Shown: positions 43,577 to 53,591, counted from the stretch's first letter. The stretch: DNA of 64,000 bases from Arcobacter ellisii (GCF_003544915.1 NZ_CP032097.1:1736001-1800000), one strand, 5' to 3'. Notes: generated by a model not told the origin, from the sequence alone. Program-made: numbers and translations.

Positions 43577-45924
43577 TTTTATTATTGATTGTTTTAGGTT
43601 TTGGATTTTTTTCCTTTCCACTTTATAGTTATTTTATAGCTGTTGGACTTTATAGTGTTATATTTTTTGAAGTAGGAACACTATTTTGGGTTATTTTTGC
43701 CCTTTTAGCTTTTGTTTTTTTATCACCATCAGTTAGAATAAAACTAATAAGTTCAAAGCTTGTAAATTTTATAAATAAAAATGGTTTATTGCCAAAAATA
43801 TCACAAACAGAACAAGCAGCACTTCAAGCTGGAACAAACTGGGTTGAAGCTGATTTTTTTAAAGCAGAAGTAAATTTTAAAGCTATAAATGCACAAAAAG
43901 TTACTACTTTAACACAAGAAGAACAAAACTTTTTGGACAATGAAGTAAATGAACTTTGTAATATGACAACAGATTGGGAGATTTTTCAAAATAGAGATTT
44001 AAGCCCACAAGTTTGGCAATTTATAAAAGAGAAAAAATTCTTTGGAATGATTATTCCAAAAGAGTATGAAGGACTTGGATTTTCTGCCACTGCTCACTCT
44101 AAAGTAATAGAAAAATTAGTTTCAAGGTCACAAGTTTTAGCAATTACAATTATGGTGCCAAATTCACTTGGACCTGCTGAGTTAATACTAAAACATGGAA
44201 CAATAAATCAAAAAGAGAAATATCTAAAAGATTTAGCAAATGGAAAACTTGTACCTTGTTTTGGTTTAACAGAACCAAATGCCGGAAGTGATGCTACTTC
44301 TATTACTTCAAATGGTGTGATTTTTAAAGATGAAAATGGTGAAATAAAAATCAGATTAAACTTTGAAAAAAGATATATAACTTTAGGAAATGTAGCAACT
44401 TTAATTGGTCTTGCTTTTGTTTTGAAAGACCCTGAACATTTACTTGGAGAGAATGAAGATTTAGGTATTACTTTTGCTGTTTTTGATTCAAAACTAGAAG
44501 GTATAAATAACTCAAAAAGACATGACCCACTTGGAATTCCATTTGTAAACTCTCCACTTTATGGAAAAGATGTAATCATAAATATGGAAAATATCATAGG
44601 TGAAACTTCTGGTATTGGAAAAGGTTGGCAAATGCTTGTTGAATCTTTATCTATAGGACGTGGAATTTCGTTGCCAAGTGTTAGTCTTGGTGGAAGTAAA
44701 TTAGCTTTAAATGTTGTAGCTTCATACTCTCAACTTAGAGAACAATTTGGACTTAGTATCAATCATTTTGAAGGGATAGAAGAAAAAATTGCAAAAATTG
44801 CAGCCTTTACGTATATGTTAAATGCTTCAAGAAACTACACTTTAGATGCTATTGATGATGGGGTAAAACCAGGTGTTATAAACTCAATTATGAAATATCA
44901 TGCAACTGAAAAATTCAGAACTGTTATAAATGACTCAATGGATGTTTTAGGAGGAAGTGCAATTATTAGAGGAGAAAACAACCTTTTAGCTCACGCTTAT
45001 TTTGCCTTACCTATTTCAATAACAGTTGAAGGTGCAAATATTTTAACAAGAAATCTAATGCAATTTGGTCAAGGATTAATCAAATCTCATCCATATATTT
45101 ATAAACAAATAGAGGCTTTAAATAGCAATAATGTAGAAGCCTTTGATAAAGTATTTTTTTCTCATGTAGGTTTGGTATATAGTGCATTTTGTAAGTCATT
45201 GGCATATTATCTTACAAGAGGACAAATCTCTTGTCAAAAAGGAAATTTCCAAAGATATAAACAAAAACTCTCTTGGGTTAGTGCTGAATTTACACTTTTG
45301 ACAAATGTTGCTTTAGGAATTTTAGGACCATCTTTGAAAAAAAGAGAAAATATAAGTGCAAGATTTGGAGATATTTTATCAAATTGTTATTTGATAACTG
45401 CGACTTTGAGAGAATTTGAAGTTAATCCAAATGAAGAAGATGAACTTTTAGTTGATTATATTTGTAACTATTGTTTTAATGAAATTCAAATAGCAAGGGA
45501 AGAGATAATCACAAATATTGGATATTTAGATTATTTACTTCCAATAGTAAAAATAAATCCTTTTTCAATTAAAGCAAAAGATAAACTAAATGCAAAAATT
45601 GTAAAAAATCTATCAAATCAAGATTATTTACAAAAATTAACTTCATCTTTGTTTATCTCAAAAGATGAAAATGATAGATTAGCAAAACTGCAACTTGCTG
45701 TAAAATTAAATAAAGAGTGTGAAAATTCATTTAAAATTTTAAAAGATGCAATTAAAAATGAAACTATTAAAAAAGATAGTCCAGAGAATATGACAAAAGA
45801 ACTTTTAGAAAAAAATCTTTTATCGAAAGAAGAGATAGAAAAAATGCTTGAAGCTCATGCTTTAAAACAAGAAATAATCAGTGTTGATTCATTTGATGCA
45901 AAGGAATATAAGGCTTTAAGATGA
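43564..45924 (+). CDS. fadE: Acyl-CoA dehydrogenase, FadE type
   Basis: 786-residue flavoprotein of the large FadE family: two N-terminal hydrophobic segments (1-60), the acyl-CoA dehydrogenase core (about 90-510; GLTEPNAGSDATS, GRGISLPS, DVLGGSAIIRGENN, VEGANILTRNLM) and the C-terminal DUF1974 region. It carries out the first oxidation step of beta-oxidation. It overlaps fadJ by 13 nt and the next gene by 4 nt (ATGA), so the genes are translationally coupled. Electron-transfer flavoprotein genes are not in the window. Confidence 0.92.
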   Translation: MEALVLLLIVLGFGFFSFPLYSYFIAVGLYSVIFFEVGTLFWVIFALLAFVFLSPSVRIKLISSKLVNFINKNGLLPKISQTEQAALQAGTNWVEADFFKAEVNFKAINAQKVTTLTQEEQNFLDNEVNELCNMTTDWEIFQNRDLSPQVWQFIKEKKFFGMIIPKEYEGLGFSATAHSKVIEKLVSRSQVLAITIMVPNSLGPAELILKHGTINQKEKYLKDLANGKLVPCFGLTEPNAGSDATSITSNGVIFKDENGEIKIRLNFEKRYITLGNVATLIGLAFVLKDPEHLLGENEDLGITFAVFDSKLEGINNSKRHDPLGIPFVNSPLYGKDVIINMENIIGETSGIGKGWQMLVESLSIGRGISLPSVSLGGSKLALNVVASYSQLREQFGLSINHFEGIEEKIAKIAAFTYMLNASRNYTLDAIDDGVKPGVINSIMKYHATEKFRTVINDSMDVLGGSAIIRGENNLLAHAYFALPISITVEGANILTRNLMQFGQGLIKSHPYIYKQIEALNSNNVEAFDKVFFSHVGLVYSAFCKSLAYYLTRGQISCQKGNFQRYKQKLSWVSAEFTLLTNVALGILGPSLKKRENISARFGDILSNCYLITATLREFEVNPNEEDELLVDYICNYCFNEIQIAREEIITNIGYLDYLLPIVKINPFSIKAKDKLNAKIVKNLSNQDYLQKLTSSLFISKDENDRLAKLQLAVKLNKECENSFKILKDAIKNETIKKDSPENMTKELLEKNLLSKEEIEKMLEAHALKQEIISVDSFDAKEYKALR

Positions 45925-48047
45925 TAGATAAAAATGATTTGTTAATAAATACAAATGGTTATGTTTTAAGTTTACTTCAAAAAATTTTAGATGCAAATAT
46001 TGAAGTAATTGGGATAGAAAATATCCCAAAAAACAATCCAAAAATGTTTGTTGCAAATCATTTTACAAGAACAGAAGCAATGCTTGTTCCTTATACTTTA
46101 TACAATATTACAAATAAAAAAGTAGGAGTTATTGCTGCTGATTCTTTGTTTAAAAGTTTTTTTGGAGATTTTTTAGAAAATCTTGGAGCATTAAAAACAA
46201 GTGCTCCAAATAGAAATGAACATATTATTGGAGATTTAATAACTTCATGTAAAGATTGGATGATTTTTCCAGAAGGAATAATGGTAAAATCAAAAGATAT
46301 CTCAAAAATTGACAAAAATTTTTGTGTAAAAATTGATGGAACTTGTCAAAGAGTTCATACAGGAGCTGCTGTTTTTGCTCTACTTTCTCAATTTTTTAGA
46401 CAAAAATATTTTGATAAAGAGCTTGAAAATTATGAAGAGTTTAGCAAAGAGTATTTTATAAATAAATGCACTGATATTAATAAAAATGAAACAATGATTG
46501 TTCCAATAAATATCAGTTATTCAAATATTAGAAATGGGAAAAACTTTTTAGTTGATATGACCAATAAACTTTTAGAAGATATGGGAAATCATTTCAAAGA
46601 AGAGATAGAAATAGAGAGTAACATCGTATTAAACTCAAAAATTACTATTAGAATTTTAGAACCAATTTCAACAAAAAATATTTTAGAAAAACTTTACAAA
46701 AAAAATCTACCAAAAGAAGAGATTATAAATAAACTAAGATATGAAATTACTCATAATTTTATGGATAAAATTTATGAATCTTTAACTGTAAATTTTGACC
46801 ATATTTTTGTTTTGATTCTTTTTTTATTCCCAAAAAAAGAGATTGAAATAGAGTATTTCAAAAGATTAATTTATATAACAATTTTTAAAATAAAAGAAAA
46901 AAATATCTTTTATGATAATGATATAAATAAAGATTTAATAAATTTAATCTCTTATGAAAAATTCAAAGCTTTTTACAATATTTTGGAAGTTGCAATAAAT
47001 GATAAAATTTTACAAATTGATGATATTAATTGTTATAAATATATTATCAATAAAAAAAATCTTTTAAATAATTTCACCCATCAAACAATCAGAATAAAAA
47101 ATATTTTAAAAGTAATTTTAAATGAAATTTTAGTTCATGAAAAATGTGTCAATATTGTAAAAAATCTTGTTTCAAACAAAGAAGAAGAAAACATAAAAGA
47201 ACTTGTTGAAATTCTTAAATATGAAGAGGATAAAGAATATGAAGAGAGTTGCGAAAAATTTAAAAATAGTAAAGATTTAGCTTCAAAAGATATTGGAAAA
47301 AGTAAATATTTTGAAGAAAAAGAGTCTTCTAGTTGTGTAGTTGCTATTCATGGTTTTTCTTCAGCTCCAAAAGAGATGGAAGAATTAGCACTTTTTTTAA
47401 ATGAGAACAATTTTAATGTACAAACTCCAAGATTAGCAGGTCATGGAACAGTTCCAGAAGATTTAAAAACAAAAACATGGCAAGATTGGTATAAATCTGT
47501 TTCAAGGTCTATTACAATAGCCTCTTTACAATATAAAAAAGTTTATATAATAGGTTTTTCAACAGGTGGATTACTGGCTCTTTTAAGTACAAAAAAACAG
47601 TATAAAGAGTTTGTAAGTATAGTTTGTATAAATGCTGCTCTTCATCTAAATGATATGAGAATAAAAACCTTACTTCCTGCTATTTCATTTTGGAATGATA
47701 TTGTAAAGGTTTTTCATGAAGATAAATATACAAAAGAGTATGTTGATAATTTTCCTGAAAATCCCCATATAAACTACCATAAACACTATATTGATTCAAT
47801 TGAACAATTAAGTTTATTAATGAATAAAATAAAAAAAATTTTACCAAAAATAAAAAAACCTATTTTGATAATTCAAGGAAAAGATGACCCAGTTGTAAAT
47901 CCAAGTTCTGCCCATGAAATTTTCGAAAGTATTCAATCAAGATATAAAACTCTACATTTGATTGAAGCAAAAAATCATGTAATTGTTACAGACAAAAATA
48001 GAAATGAATTATTTGCCTATATTTTAAATTTTATAAAACAAGGATAA
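45921..48047 (+). CDS. Fusion of PlsC-like acyltransferase and alpha/beta hydrolase
   Basis: 708 residues with two enzymes in one chain. The N-terminal part (1-250) is a glycerolphosphate acyltransferase-like domain: NHFTRTE (H47-x4-E52, Glu instead of the usual Asp) and FPEG (116-119). A helical Lys/Asn-rich linker follows (about 250-460). The C-terminal part (about 470-708) is an alpha/beta hydrolase with AIHGFSSAP oxyanion turn, nucleophile in GFSTGG, Asp in QGKDDPVVNP and His in KNHVIV. The hydrolase part resembles carboxylesterases or monoglyceride lipases. Its place in the fad operon suggests release and re-use of acyl chains. Confidence 0.82.
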   Translation: MIDKNDLLINTNGYVLSLLQKILDANIEVIGIENIPKNNPKMFVANHFTRTEAMLVPYTLYNITNKKVGVIAADSLFKSFFGDFLENLGALKTSAPNRNEHIIGDLITSCKDWMIFPEGIMVKSKDISKIDKNFCVKIDGTCQRVHTGAAVFALLSQFFRQKYFDKELENYEEFSKEYFINKCTDINKNETMIVPINISYSNIRNGKNFLVDMTNKLLEDMGNHFKEEIEIESNIVLNSKITIRILEPISTKNILEKLYKKNLPKEEIINKLRYEITHNFMDKIYESLTVNFDHIFVLILFLFPKKEIEIEYFKRLIYITIFKIKEKNIFYDNDINKDLINLISYEKFKAFYNILEVAINDKILQIDDINCYKYIINKKNLLNNFTHQTIRIKNILKVILNEILVHEKCVNIVKNLVSNKEEENIKELVEILKYEEDKEYEESCEKFKNSKDLASKDIGKSKYFEEKESSSCVVAIHGFSSAPKEMEELALFLNENNFNVQTPRLAGHGTVPEDLKTKTWQDWYKSVSRSITIASLQYKKVYIIGFSTGGLLALLSTKKQYKEFVSIVCINAALHLNDMRIKTLLPAISFWNDIVKVFHEDKYTKEYVDNFPENPHINYHKHYIDSIEQLSLLMNKIKKILPKIKKPILIIQGKDDPVVNPSSAHEIFESIQSRYKTLHLIEAKNHVIVTDKNRNELFAYILNFIKQG

Positions 48048-48050
48048 AAA

Positions 48051-48875
48051 ATGAAACTACAAAAAACTTTTTTATTTAGTTTAACTACTTTACTCATCGT
48101 TGGTTGTACAGCTAAAACTCCATATACAAATAGGTCTCAAATGATATTTGTATCACAAAAAGAAGAGTTAGCTTTAGGAGAAAAATCGTACAAAGATGCC
48201 CTTTCAACTTCAAAAGTTATTGTTGGAACAAAAGATGCTAATAGAATTAACAATATTGGTCAAAGAATAGCAAAAGTAGCAAATAGAGATGATTTTAACT
48301 GGGAATTTAATTTAGTCGAAAATGATAGCCAAAATGCTTTTTGTTTACCTGGTGGAAAAGTTGTTGTTTATACAGGAATTCTAAAAGTTGCTAAAAATGA
48401 TGACCAATTAGCTACTGTAATTTCCCATGAAATTGCCCATGCTCTTGCTCGTCATGGAGCTGAAAGAATGAGTGCTTCTATGGTTCAACAAGGAATTGGA
48501 GTTGTTGGAAATATTGCATTAGGAGTTACAGCACCTCAATATCAAAACTTATTTAATCAAACTTATGGAATTGGTTCACAAGTTGGAGTTATGCTTCCTT
48601 ATGGAAGAATGCAAGAGAGTGAAGCTGATGAAATTGGAATATACTTAATGGCACAAGCAGGATATGATCTTAATGAAGCTTTAAAATTTTGGGATAATAT
48701 GTCTCAAGGGAAAAATGAAACCATAGAGTTTTTTTCAACTCATCCAAGTTCAACTACAAGAATAAATGACATTAAAGCACTAATTTTAAAAATGAAAAAT
48801 AATCCAACTATGCTTCAAAAAAGTAGTCCAACTAAAGAAAATGTAAATAATTTATTAGGAGAAAAGTTATATTAA
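48051..48875 (+). CDS. M48-family metalloprotease lipoprotein (LoiP/YggG-like)
   Basis: 274-residue lipoprotein peptidase. The lipobox is LLIVGC with C19 as lipidation site. The zinc motif HEIAHALARH has ligands H126 and H130 and catalytic E127; the third ligand is in MQESEADEIG. FCLPGGKVVVYTGI just before the zinc site is typical of the Oma1/LoiP group, envelope quality-control proteases. It is the last gene of the fad operon, 3 nt after the fusion gene, and is followed by a strong terminator. Confidence 0.9.
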   Translation: MKLQKTFLFSLTTLLIVGCTAKTPYTNRSQMIFVSQKEELALGEKSYKDALSTSKVIVGTKDANRINNIGQRIAKVANRDDFNWEFNLVENDSQNAFCLPGGKVVVYTGILKVAKNDDQLATVISHEIAHALARHGAERMSASMVQQGIGVVGNIALGVTAPQYQNLFNQTYGIGSQVGVMLPYGRMQESEADEIGIYLMAQAGYDLNEALKFWDNMSQGKNETIEFFSTHPSSTTRINDIKALILKMKNNPTMLQKSSPTKENVNNLLGEKLY

Positions 48876-48895
48876 ATAGAGAAATTTCTCTATTT
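48874..48895. terminator. Bidirectional terminator
   Basis: AAATAGAGAAATTTCTCTATTT-type palindrome (11-bp arms, AAATAGAGAAA / TTTCTCTATTT) lies between the convergent M48 and yebC genes. Confidence 0.75.
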
Positions 48896-48897
48896 AA

Positions 48898-49608
48898 TTA
48901 AGCGATATTTGTATAAACAGCTTGAACATCATCATCATCTTCAAGCTTTTCAATTAATTTACCAATATCTTCTTGTTGAGCTTCTGTAAACTCTTGAGGG
49001 TTATTTGGAATTCTTTTTAATTCAGCTTTAGTTAAAGCAATTCCAAGTTCTTCAAACTTATTATTCATATTTCCAAAATCTGTATAATTTGCATAAGCTA
49101 AAACAACACCATCTTCTTCTTCAATCTCTTCAAGTCCAGCATCAATAAGTTCTAATTCTAACTCTTCAAGTTCCATATTTGTTGGTTTTGCAAATTCAAA
49201 AATTGCTTTTCTATCAAAGAAAAATTCTAAAGAACCAGTTGGAACTACTTGTCCACCAGTTTTATTAAAATACATTTTAATATTTGCAACTGTTCTTGTA
49301 TTGTTATCAGTTGCAGTCTCAACAAATATTAAAACTCCGTGAGGACCTTTTCCTTCAAAATTTACTTCAGAGAAGTTTGCTGCATCTTTACCACTTGCTC
49401 TTTTAATAGCTGCATCAATATTTGCTTTTGGCATATTTTCAGCTTTTGCATTTAAAATTGCTGTCCTAAGTGCTGAGTTCATTTCTGGATCTGGAACTCC
49501 TGTTTTTGCTGCTACTTCAATAGCACGTGCTAGTTTTGGGAAAACTCTTGACATATTTCCCCATCTTTTCATTTTAGCCGCTTTTCTATATTCAAAGGCT
49601 CTTCCCAT
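48898..49608 (-). CDS. YebC/PmpR-family translation or transcription regulator
   Basis: 236 residues, start at ATG 49608 with GGGAG upstream; the longer reading to 49737 adds 43 residues unlike the family. The N-terminus MGRAFEYRKAAKMKRWGNM is a form of the YebC start; DPEMNSALRTAI, NMPKANIDAAIKRA and VPTGSLEFFFDRKA follow the family. YebC proteins act on transcription in some bacteria, and were more recently linked to ribosome stalling at proline stretches. It is a single gene. Confidence 0.9.
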   Translation of the reverse strand: MGRAFEYRKAAKMKRWGNMSRVFPKLARAIEVAAKTGVPDPEMNSALRTAILNAKAENMPKANIDAAIKRASGKDAANFSEVNFEGKGPHGVLIFVETATDNNTRTVANIKMYFNKTGGQVVPTGSLEFFFDRKAIFEFAKPTNMELEELELELIDAGLEEIEEEDGVVLAYANYTDFGNMNNKFEELGIALTKAELKRIPNNPQEFTEAQQEDIGKLIEKLEDDDDVQAVYTNIA

Positions 49609-49780
49609 AATCACTCCCAATTTATTTTTCAAAATTTTTCGCAGATTATAGCAGGTTTGTAATAATATGTTTATAAATAAATGGTCAAAATAGAAACTAT
49701 TATTCAAAGGAAAATAATGTTTAAAGATTATTTCCACAAAATTTCAATATAATTCCTATTCACTATAAAAAGGAATCAGT

Positions 49781-50512
49781 TTGAAAAAAATTATTTTTAT
49801 ATTACTATTTGCAATTTTAAGTTATGCCAACGAAGATTTTTATGAAGATTTTGACTCAGAATTTTCAAATAAACCACAAGAAGTATTTGACCCACTAAGT
49901 GGATACAATAGATTAATGACGACTTTTAATGATAAAGTTTTTCTAAATATCGTAGTTCCTGTTTCTAAAGGATATGCTTATGTTGTACCTGAAACAGCAA
50001 GAACAGGAATAGATAATTTTTTCAATAATATAATGTTTCCTGTAAGATTTACAAACAATTTATTACAACTAAAATTTAAAAATTCACTGGAAGAGTTAGA
50101 AAGATTTTTAATAAATACTCTTTGGGGACTTGGTGGATTTATGGATTTAGCAACATCAGAACTAAATATTAAAGCTCACAAAGAAGACTTTGGACAAACA
50201 TTAGGATTTTATGGAGTTGGAGAGGGAATTCCTGTAGTTTTACCACTTCTTGGTCCATCAAATCTTAGAGATATGGTTGGTTTAGCTGGTGATAATATTC
50301 TTTCTCCAATTAGTACATTAGGAGAAAATACTATGGAGTATAAAATTCCAAATAACTATTTAGAAGAGTTTGGTATCAAAACATTTGATGTAGTAAATAA
50401 TACATCATTAAATCCAGACCAATATGAAACAATAAAAAAAGATGCTTTAGATTTATATCCATTCTTAAGAGATATTTATTCACAAGCAAGAAAAAGACAA
50501 ATAGAGGAATAA
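49781..50512 (+). CDS. mlaA: MlaA (VacJ)-family phospholipid transport protein
   Basis: 243 residues: signal peptide to about residue 16 (LLFAILSYA-NE), then the MlaA domain (DPLSGYNRLMTTFNDKVF, FFNNIMFPVRFTNNLLQLK, NTLWGLGGFMDLAT, FGQTLGFYGVGEG, PLLGPSNLRD). MlaA removes phospholipids from the outer leaflet of the outer membrane. The usual lipobox Cys is missing, so the protein seems not to be lipidated. The start is TTG with AAGGA upstream. It heads the operon mlaA, mlaC, RND transporter, LOG. Confidence 0.92.
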   Translation: MKKIIFILLFAILSYANEDFYEDFDSEFSNKPQEVFDPLSGYNRLMTTFNDKVFLNIVVPVSKGYAYVVPETARTGIDNFFNNIMFPVRFTNNLLQLKFKNSLEELERFLINTLWGLGGFMDLATSELNIKAHKEDFGQTLGFYGVGEGIPVVLPLLGPSNLRDMVGLAGDNILSPISTLGENTMEYKIPNNYLEEFGIKTFDVVNNTSLNPDQYETIKKDALDLYPFLRDIYSQARKRQIEE

Positions 50513-50515
50513 AAA

Positions 50516-51103
50516 ATGATTAAAAAATTTTTTACAAAAGTTTTATTATTAACACTTGTTACATTTTCCCATGCAAATGCGCTAAAACAAGATGAAATTC
50601 AACAAGAAATGACAAAAAGAATCGATAATGTTTTACAAATTTTAGAAAAAAAAGACAAAACTTTTGCACAAAAAGGTGATGAAATTATCAAAATTATTGA
50701 TGATGTTTTTGATTATGAATTAATGGCAAAAATTGCTTTAGGGAAAGAGACTTGGAGTACATTAACACCTGAAAAACAAAAACAATTTACAAAAGTTTTT
50801 GAAAATAAATTAAAAAAATCATATATTGAAAAACTTGAACTTTATAATGACCAAAAAGTAAAAATTATTGGATTAAAACCACACAATAACACAAGATTAC
50901 AGCTAGAAACTGAACTTTTAGGAAAAGATGGAATTTATAAAATAAATTATAATTTTTATAATAAATCTAAAGATAATGAAGAGTGGTTAATTTATGATGT
51001 TGATTTAGTTGGAGTTAGTATCATTCAAACTTATAGACAACAATTTTCAGGGTTATTAAAAGAAAAAACATTTGATGAAATGTTAGCTTTATTAGAAAAA
51101 TAA
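50516..51103 (+). CDS. mlaC: MlaC-family periplasmic phospholipid-binding protein
   Basis: 195 residues with a signal peptide (cleavage near HANA-LK) and a Ttg2D/MlaC domain: EIIKIIDDVFDYELMAKIALGKETW, then TPEKQKQFTKVFENKLKKSY and GVSIIQTYRQQF, shown here in shorter parts such as DYELMAKIALG and FTKVFENKL. It should carry lipids across the periplasm. It lies 3 nt after mlaA and 1 nt before the RND gene. Confidence 0.9.
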   Translation: MIKKFFTKVLLLTLVTFSHANALKQDEIQQEMTKRIDNVLQILEKKDKTFAQKGDEIIKIIDDVFDYELMAKIALGKETWSTLTPEKQKQFTKVFENKLKKSYIEKLELYNDQKVKIIGLKPHNNTRLQLETELLGKDGIYKINYNFYNKSKDNEEWLIYDVDLVGVSIIQTYRQQFSGLLKEKTFDEMLALLEK

Positions 51104-51104
51104 T

Positions 51105-53591
51105 ATGTTAAAAAAAATATATGATACTTTAATCCTAAAGTATCCATTAATTGTTCTTACACTTTTGATGTTATTTGTTTCAACTTTGGGATATTATGCC
51201 ACAAAGCTTGAAATAGATGCATCCGCTGAAACTTTACTTTTAGAAGATGACAAAGATTTACAATTTTTTAGAGAAGTAAATAAAACTTATGATAATTCTG
51301 ATTTTTTAGTAGTTACTTTTTCTCCAAAAAATGAAGAACTATTATCTCAGAAAAGTTTAGAAACTATAAAAAATATATCTAATGATTTTTTAAAAGTACA
51401 AAATGTTGAAAGTATCACTTCTATTTTAAATGTACCTTTACTTCAATCTCCAATAAGACCAATTTCTGATTTAGTTGAAGGAGTTGATTCCCTTGAAACA
51501 AAAGAGTTTGATACAAATCTAGTTAAAAATGAATTATTACACTCACCTTTATATTCAAACTCACTTGTAAGTAGTGATTTTAAAACAACTGCAATCATTT
51601 TAAATCTAAAAACTGATACAAAATATTTTGAACTTTTAGAAAAAAGAAATGCATTATTAAAAAAAGAAAAAGATAAAACTATCTCTAAAGAAGAAAAAGA
51701 TGAGTTAAAAAAAGCCATTTTAGAGTTTAAAGAGTATAGAGATATTTTAAGAATTCAAGAAGCCCAAGAGATTGAAAATATAAGAGATATTATCAAAAGC
51801 TATCAAGGTGAAGCTAAAATATTTCTTGGTGGTGTAAATATGATAGCTAGCGATATTGTTGGCTATGTAAAAAATGATTTAATTATCTATGGTTCAGGTT
51901 TACTTGCTATTTTAATTTTTATACTTTGGTATATTTTTAGACATCTTAGATGGATTGTTTTACCTCTATTTGTATGTTTAATTTCAGTAGTTTCAACAGC
52001 TGGACTTTTAGGTTTATTTGGTTGGGAAGTTACTGTTATATCTTCAAATTTTATAGCATTACAGTTAATTATTACTATTTCAATAGTTTTACATTTGATT
52101 GTAAGATATAGAGAATTAAATGTAAAATATAAAAATGCAAGCCAATATAAACTGATAATCAACACTGTATTATCAAAATTTAATCCTTCATTTTTTGCAA
52201 TTATAACAACTGTTATAGGTTTTGGTTCACTTGTTTTATCAAATATCGAACCAGTTATAAATCTTGGTCTTATGATGAGTACAGGTATTGCTATATCTTT
52301 ATTTTTAGCCTTTATAACTTTCCCTGCAATACTTATTTTAATGAATAAAAAAGATGAACATGAACAAAAAAACACAAGATTTTCTTTTATAAAAAAATCT
52401 TCTGATGTAGTTGAACATCATGGTAAAGCAATAATTATTACAACAATTTTAGTTATTGTTTTTTCAACAACTGGAGCATTAAAACTTCTTGTTGAAAATA
52501 GTTTTATTAGCTATTTTAAACAATCAACAGATATTTATAAAGGTATGAAAGTTATTGATGAAAATTTAGGTGGTACAACTCCTCTTGATATTATCATCAA
52601 ATTTAAAGATGAACCAAAACCACAAATAAATAAAAATTCAACTGATGAATTTGATGATTTTGAAAATGAATTTGCAAAAACAGCAGATGATAAACAATAT
52701 TGGTTTAGTCAAGATAAAATGGACACAATTACAGCTGTTCATAACTATTTGGAAACTATTCCAGAAGTTGGAAAAGTTCAATCTTTAGCTACACTTTTAA
52801 AAATTGGTCAATCTCTTAACAATGGAAAACCTCTTGATGGTATAACATTGGCTTTACTATACAATCAATTACCAGAAAAATATAAAACGTTAATACTTTC
52901 TCCATTTATTAATATCGATAAAAATGAAGCTAGAATTACTATGAGAATTATGGATTCAAATCCAGATTTAAGAAGAAATGATTTAATCAATAAAATAAAC
53001 AGTGATATAAGAGATATTATTAAAAATAAAGAGACAACTTTTAGACTTTCAAATCTAATGGTTTTATATAACAATATGCTTCAATCTTTATTTGAATCTC
53101 AAATCTCTACATTAGGATTTACAATTATTGTTTTATTTATAATGTTCCTAATTTTATTTAGAACTTTAAAACTTGCAACAATTGCAATACTTGCAAACAT
53201 AATTCCAATATCAGCTATATTTGGTATTATGGGATGGTTAAATATTCCTTTGGATATTATGACTATTACAATTGCAGCAATTGCAATTGGAATTGGGGTT
53301 GATGATACAATTCACTTTATTCATAGATTTAAAGAAGAGTTTAAAGTTGACCATAATTACATAAATGCAATGAGAAGGTCTCATCAAAGTATTGGTTATG
53401 CCATGTATTACACATCTTTAGTAATAATTATTGGTTTTTCAATCTTAGTATTATCAAATCTAATCCCAACTATCTATTTTGGATTATTAACAGTTGTTAC
53501 AATGTTTACTGTACTACTAGCTGATTTGTTATTACTTCCAAAACTATTGCTGATATTTAAACCTTTTGACAAAATTAAGGAGAAAAAATAA
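51105..53591 (+). CDS. RND/MMPL-family transporter coupled to MlaA-MlaC
   Basis: 828-residue membrane protein with the RND lipid-transporter plan: one N-terminal helix, a large periplasmic loop, five or six helices (from about 260), a second periplasmic loop, and a second helix block with GIGVDDTIHFIHRFKEE (the MMPL/patched-type GxxDD element). It is shorter than drug-efflux RND pumps and resembles the 'predicted exporters of the RND superfamily' such as HpnN. The gene order mlaA, mlaC, RND matches Campylobacter jejuni Cj1371-Cj1373 as I recall it. No MlaFEDB ABC genes are adjacent. Confidence 0.88.
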   Translation: MLKKIYDTLILKYPLIVLTLLMLFVSTLGYYATKLEIDASAETLLLEDDKDLQFFREVNKTYDNSDFLVVTFSPKNEELLSQKSLETIKNISNDFLKVQNVESITSILNVPLLQSPIRPISDLVEGVDSLETKEFDTNLVKNELLHSPLYSNSLVSSDFKTTAIILNLKTDTKYFELLEKRNALLKKEKDKTISKEEKDELKKAILEFKEYRDILRIQEAQEIENIRDIIKSYQGEAKIFLGGVNMIASDIVGYVKNDLIIYGSGLLAILIFILWYIFRHLRWIVLPLFVCLISVVSTAGLLGLFGWEVTVISSNFIALQLIITISIVLHLIVRYRELNVKYKNASQYKLIINTVLSKFNPSFFAIITTVIGFGSLVLSNIEPVINLGLMMSTGIAISLFLAFITFPAILILMNKKDEHEQKNTRFSFIKKSSDVVEHHGKAIIITTILVIVFSTTGALKLLVENSFISYFKQSTDIYKGMKVIDENLGGTTPLDIIIKFKDEPKPQINKNSTDEFDDFENEFAKTADDKQYWFSQDKMDTITAVHNYLETIPEVGKVQSLATLLKIGQSLNNGKPLDGITLALLYNQLPEKYKTLILSPFINIDKNEARITMRIMDSNPDLRRNDLINKINSDIRDIIKNKETTFRLSNLMVLYNNMLQSLFESQISTLGFTIIVLFIMFLILFRTLKLATIAILANIIPISAIFGIMGWLNIPLDIMTITIAAIAIGIGVDDTIHFIHRFKEEFKVDHNYINAMRRSHQSIGYAMYYTSLVIIIGFSILVLSNLIPTIYFGLLTVVTMFTVLLADLLLLPKLLLIFKPFDKIKEKK

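Noticed and set aside
49609-49737. Longer N-terminus for the YebC protein
   Set aside because: The additional 43 residues are unlike the family. ATG at 49608 has GGGAG in the right place and gives the family start MGRAFEYRK.
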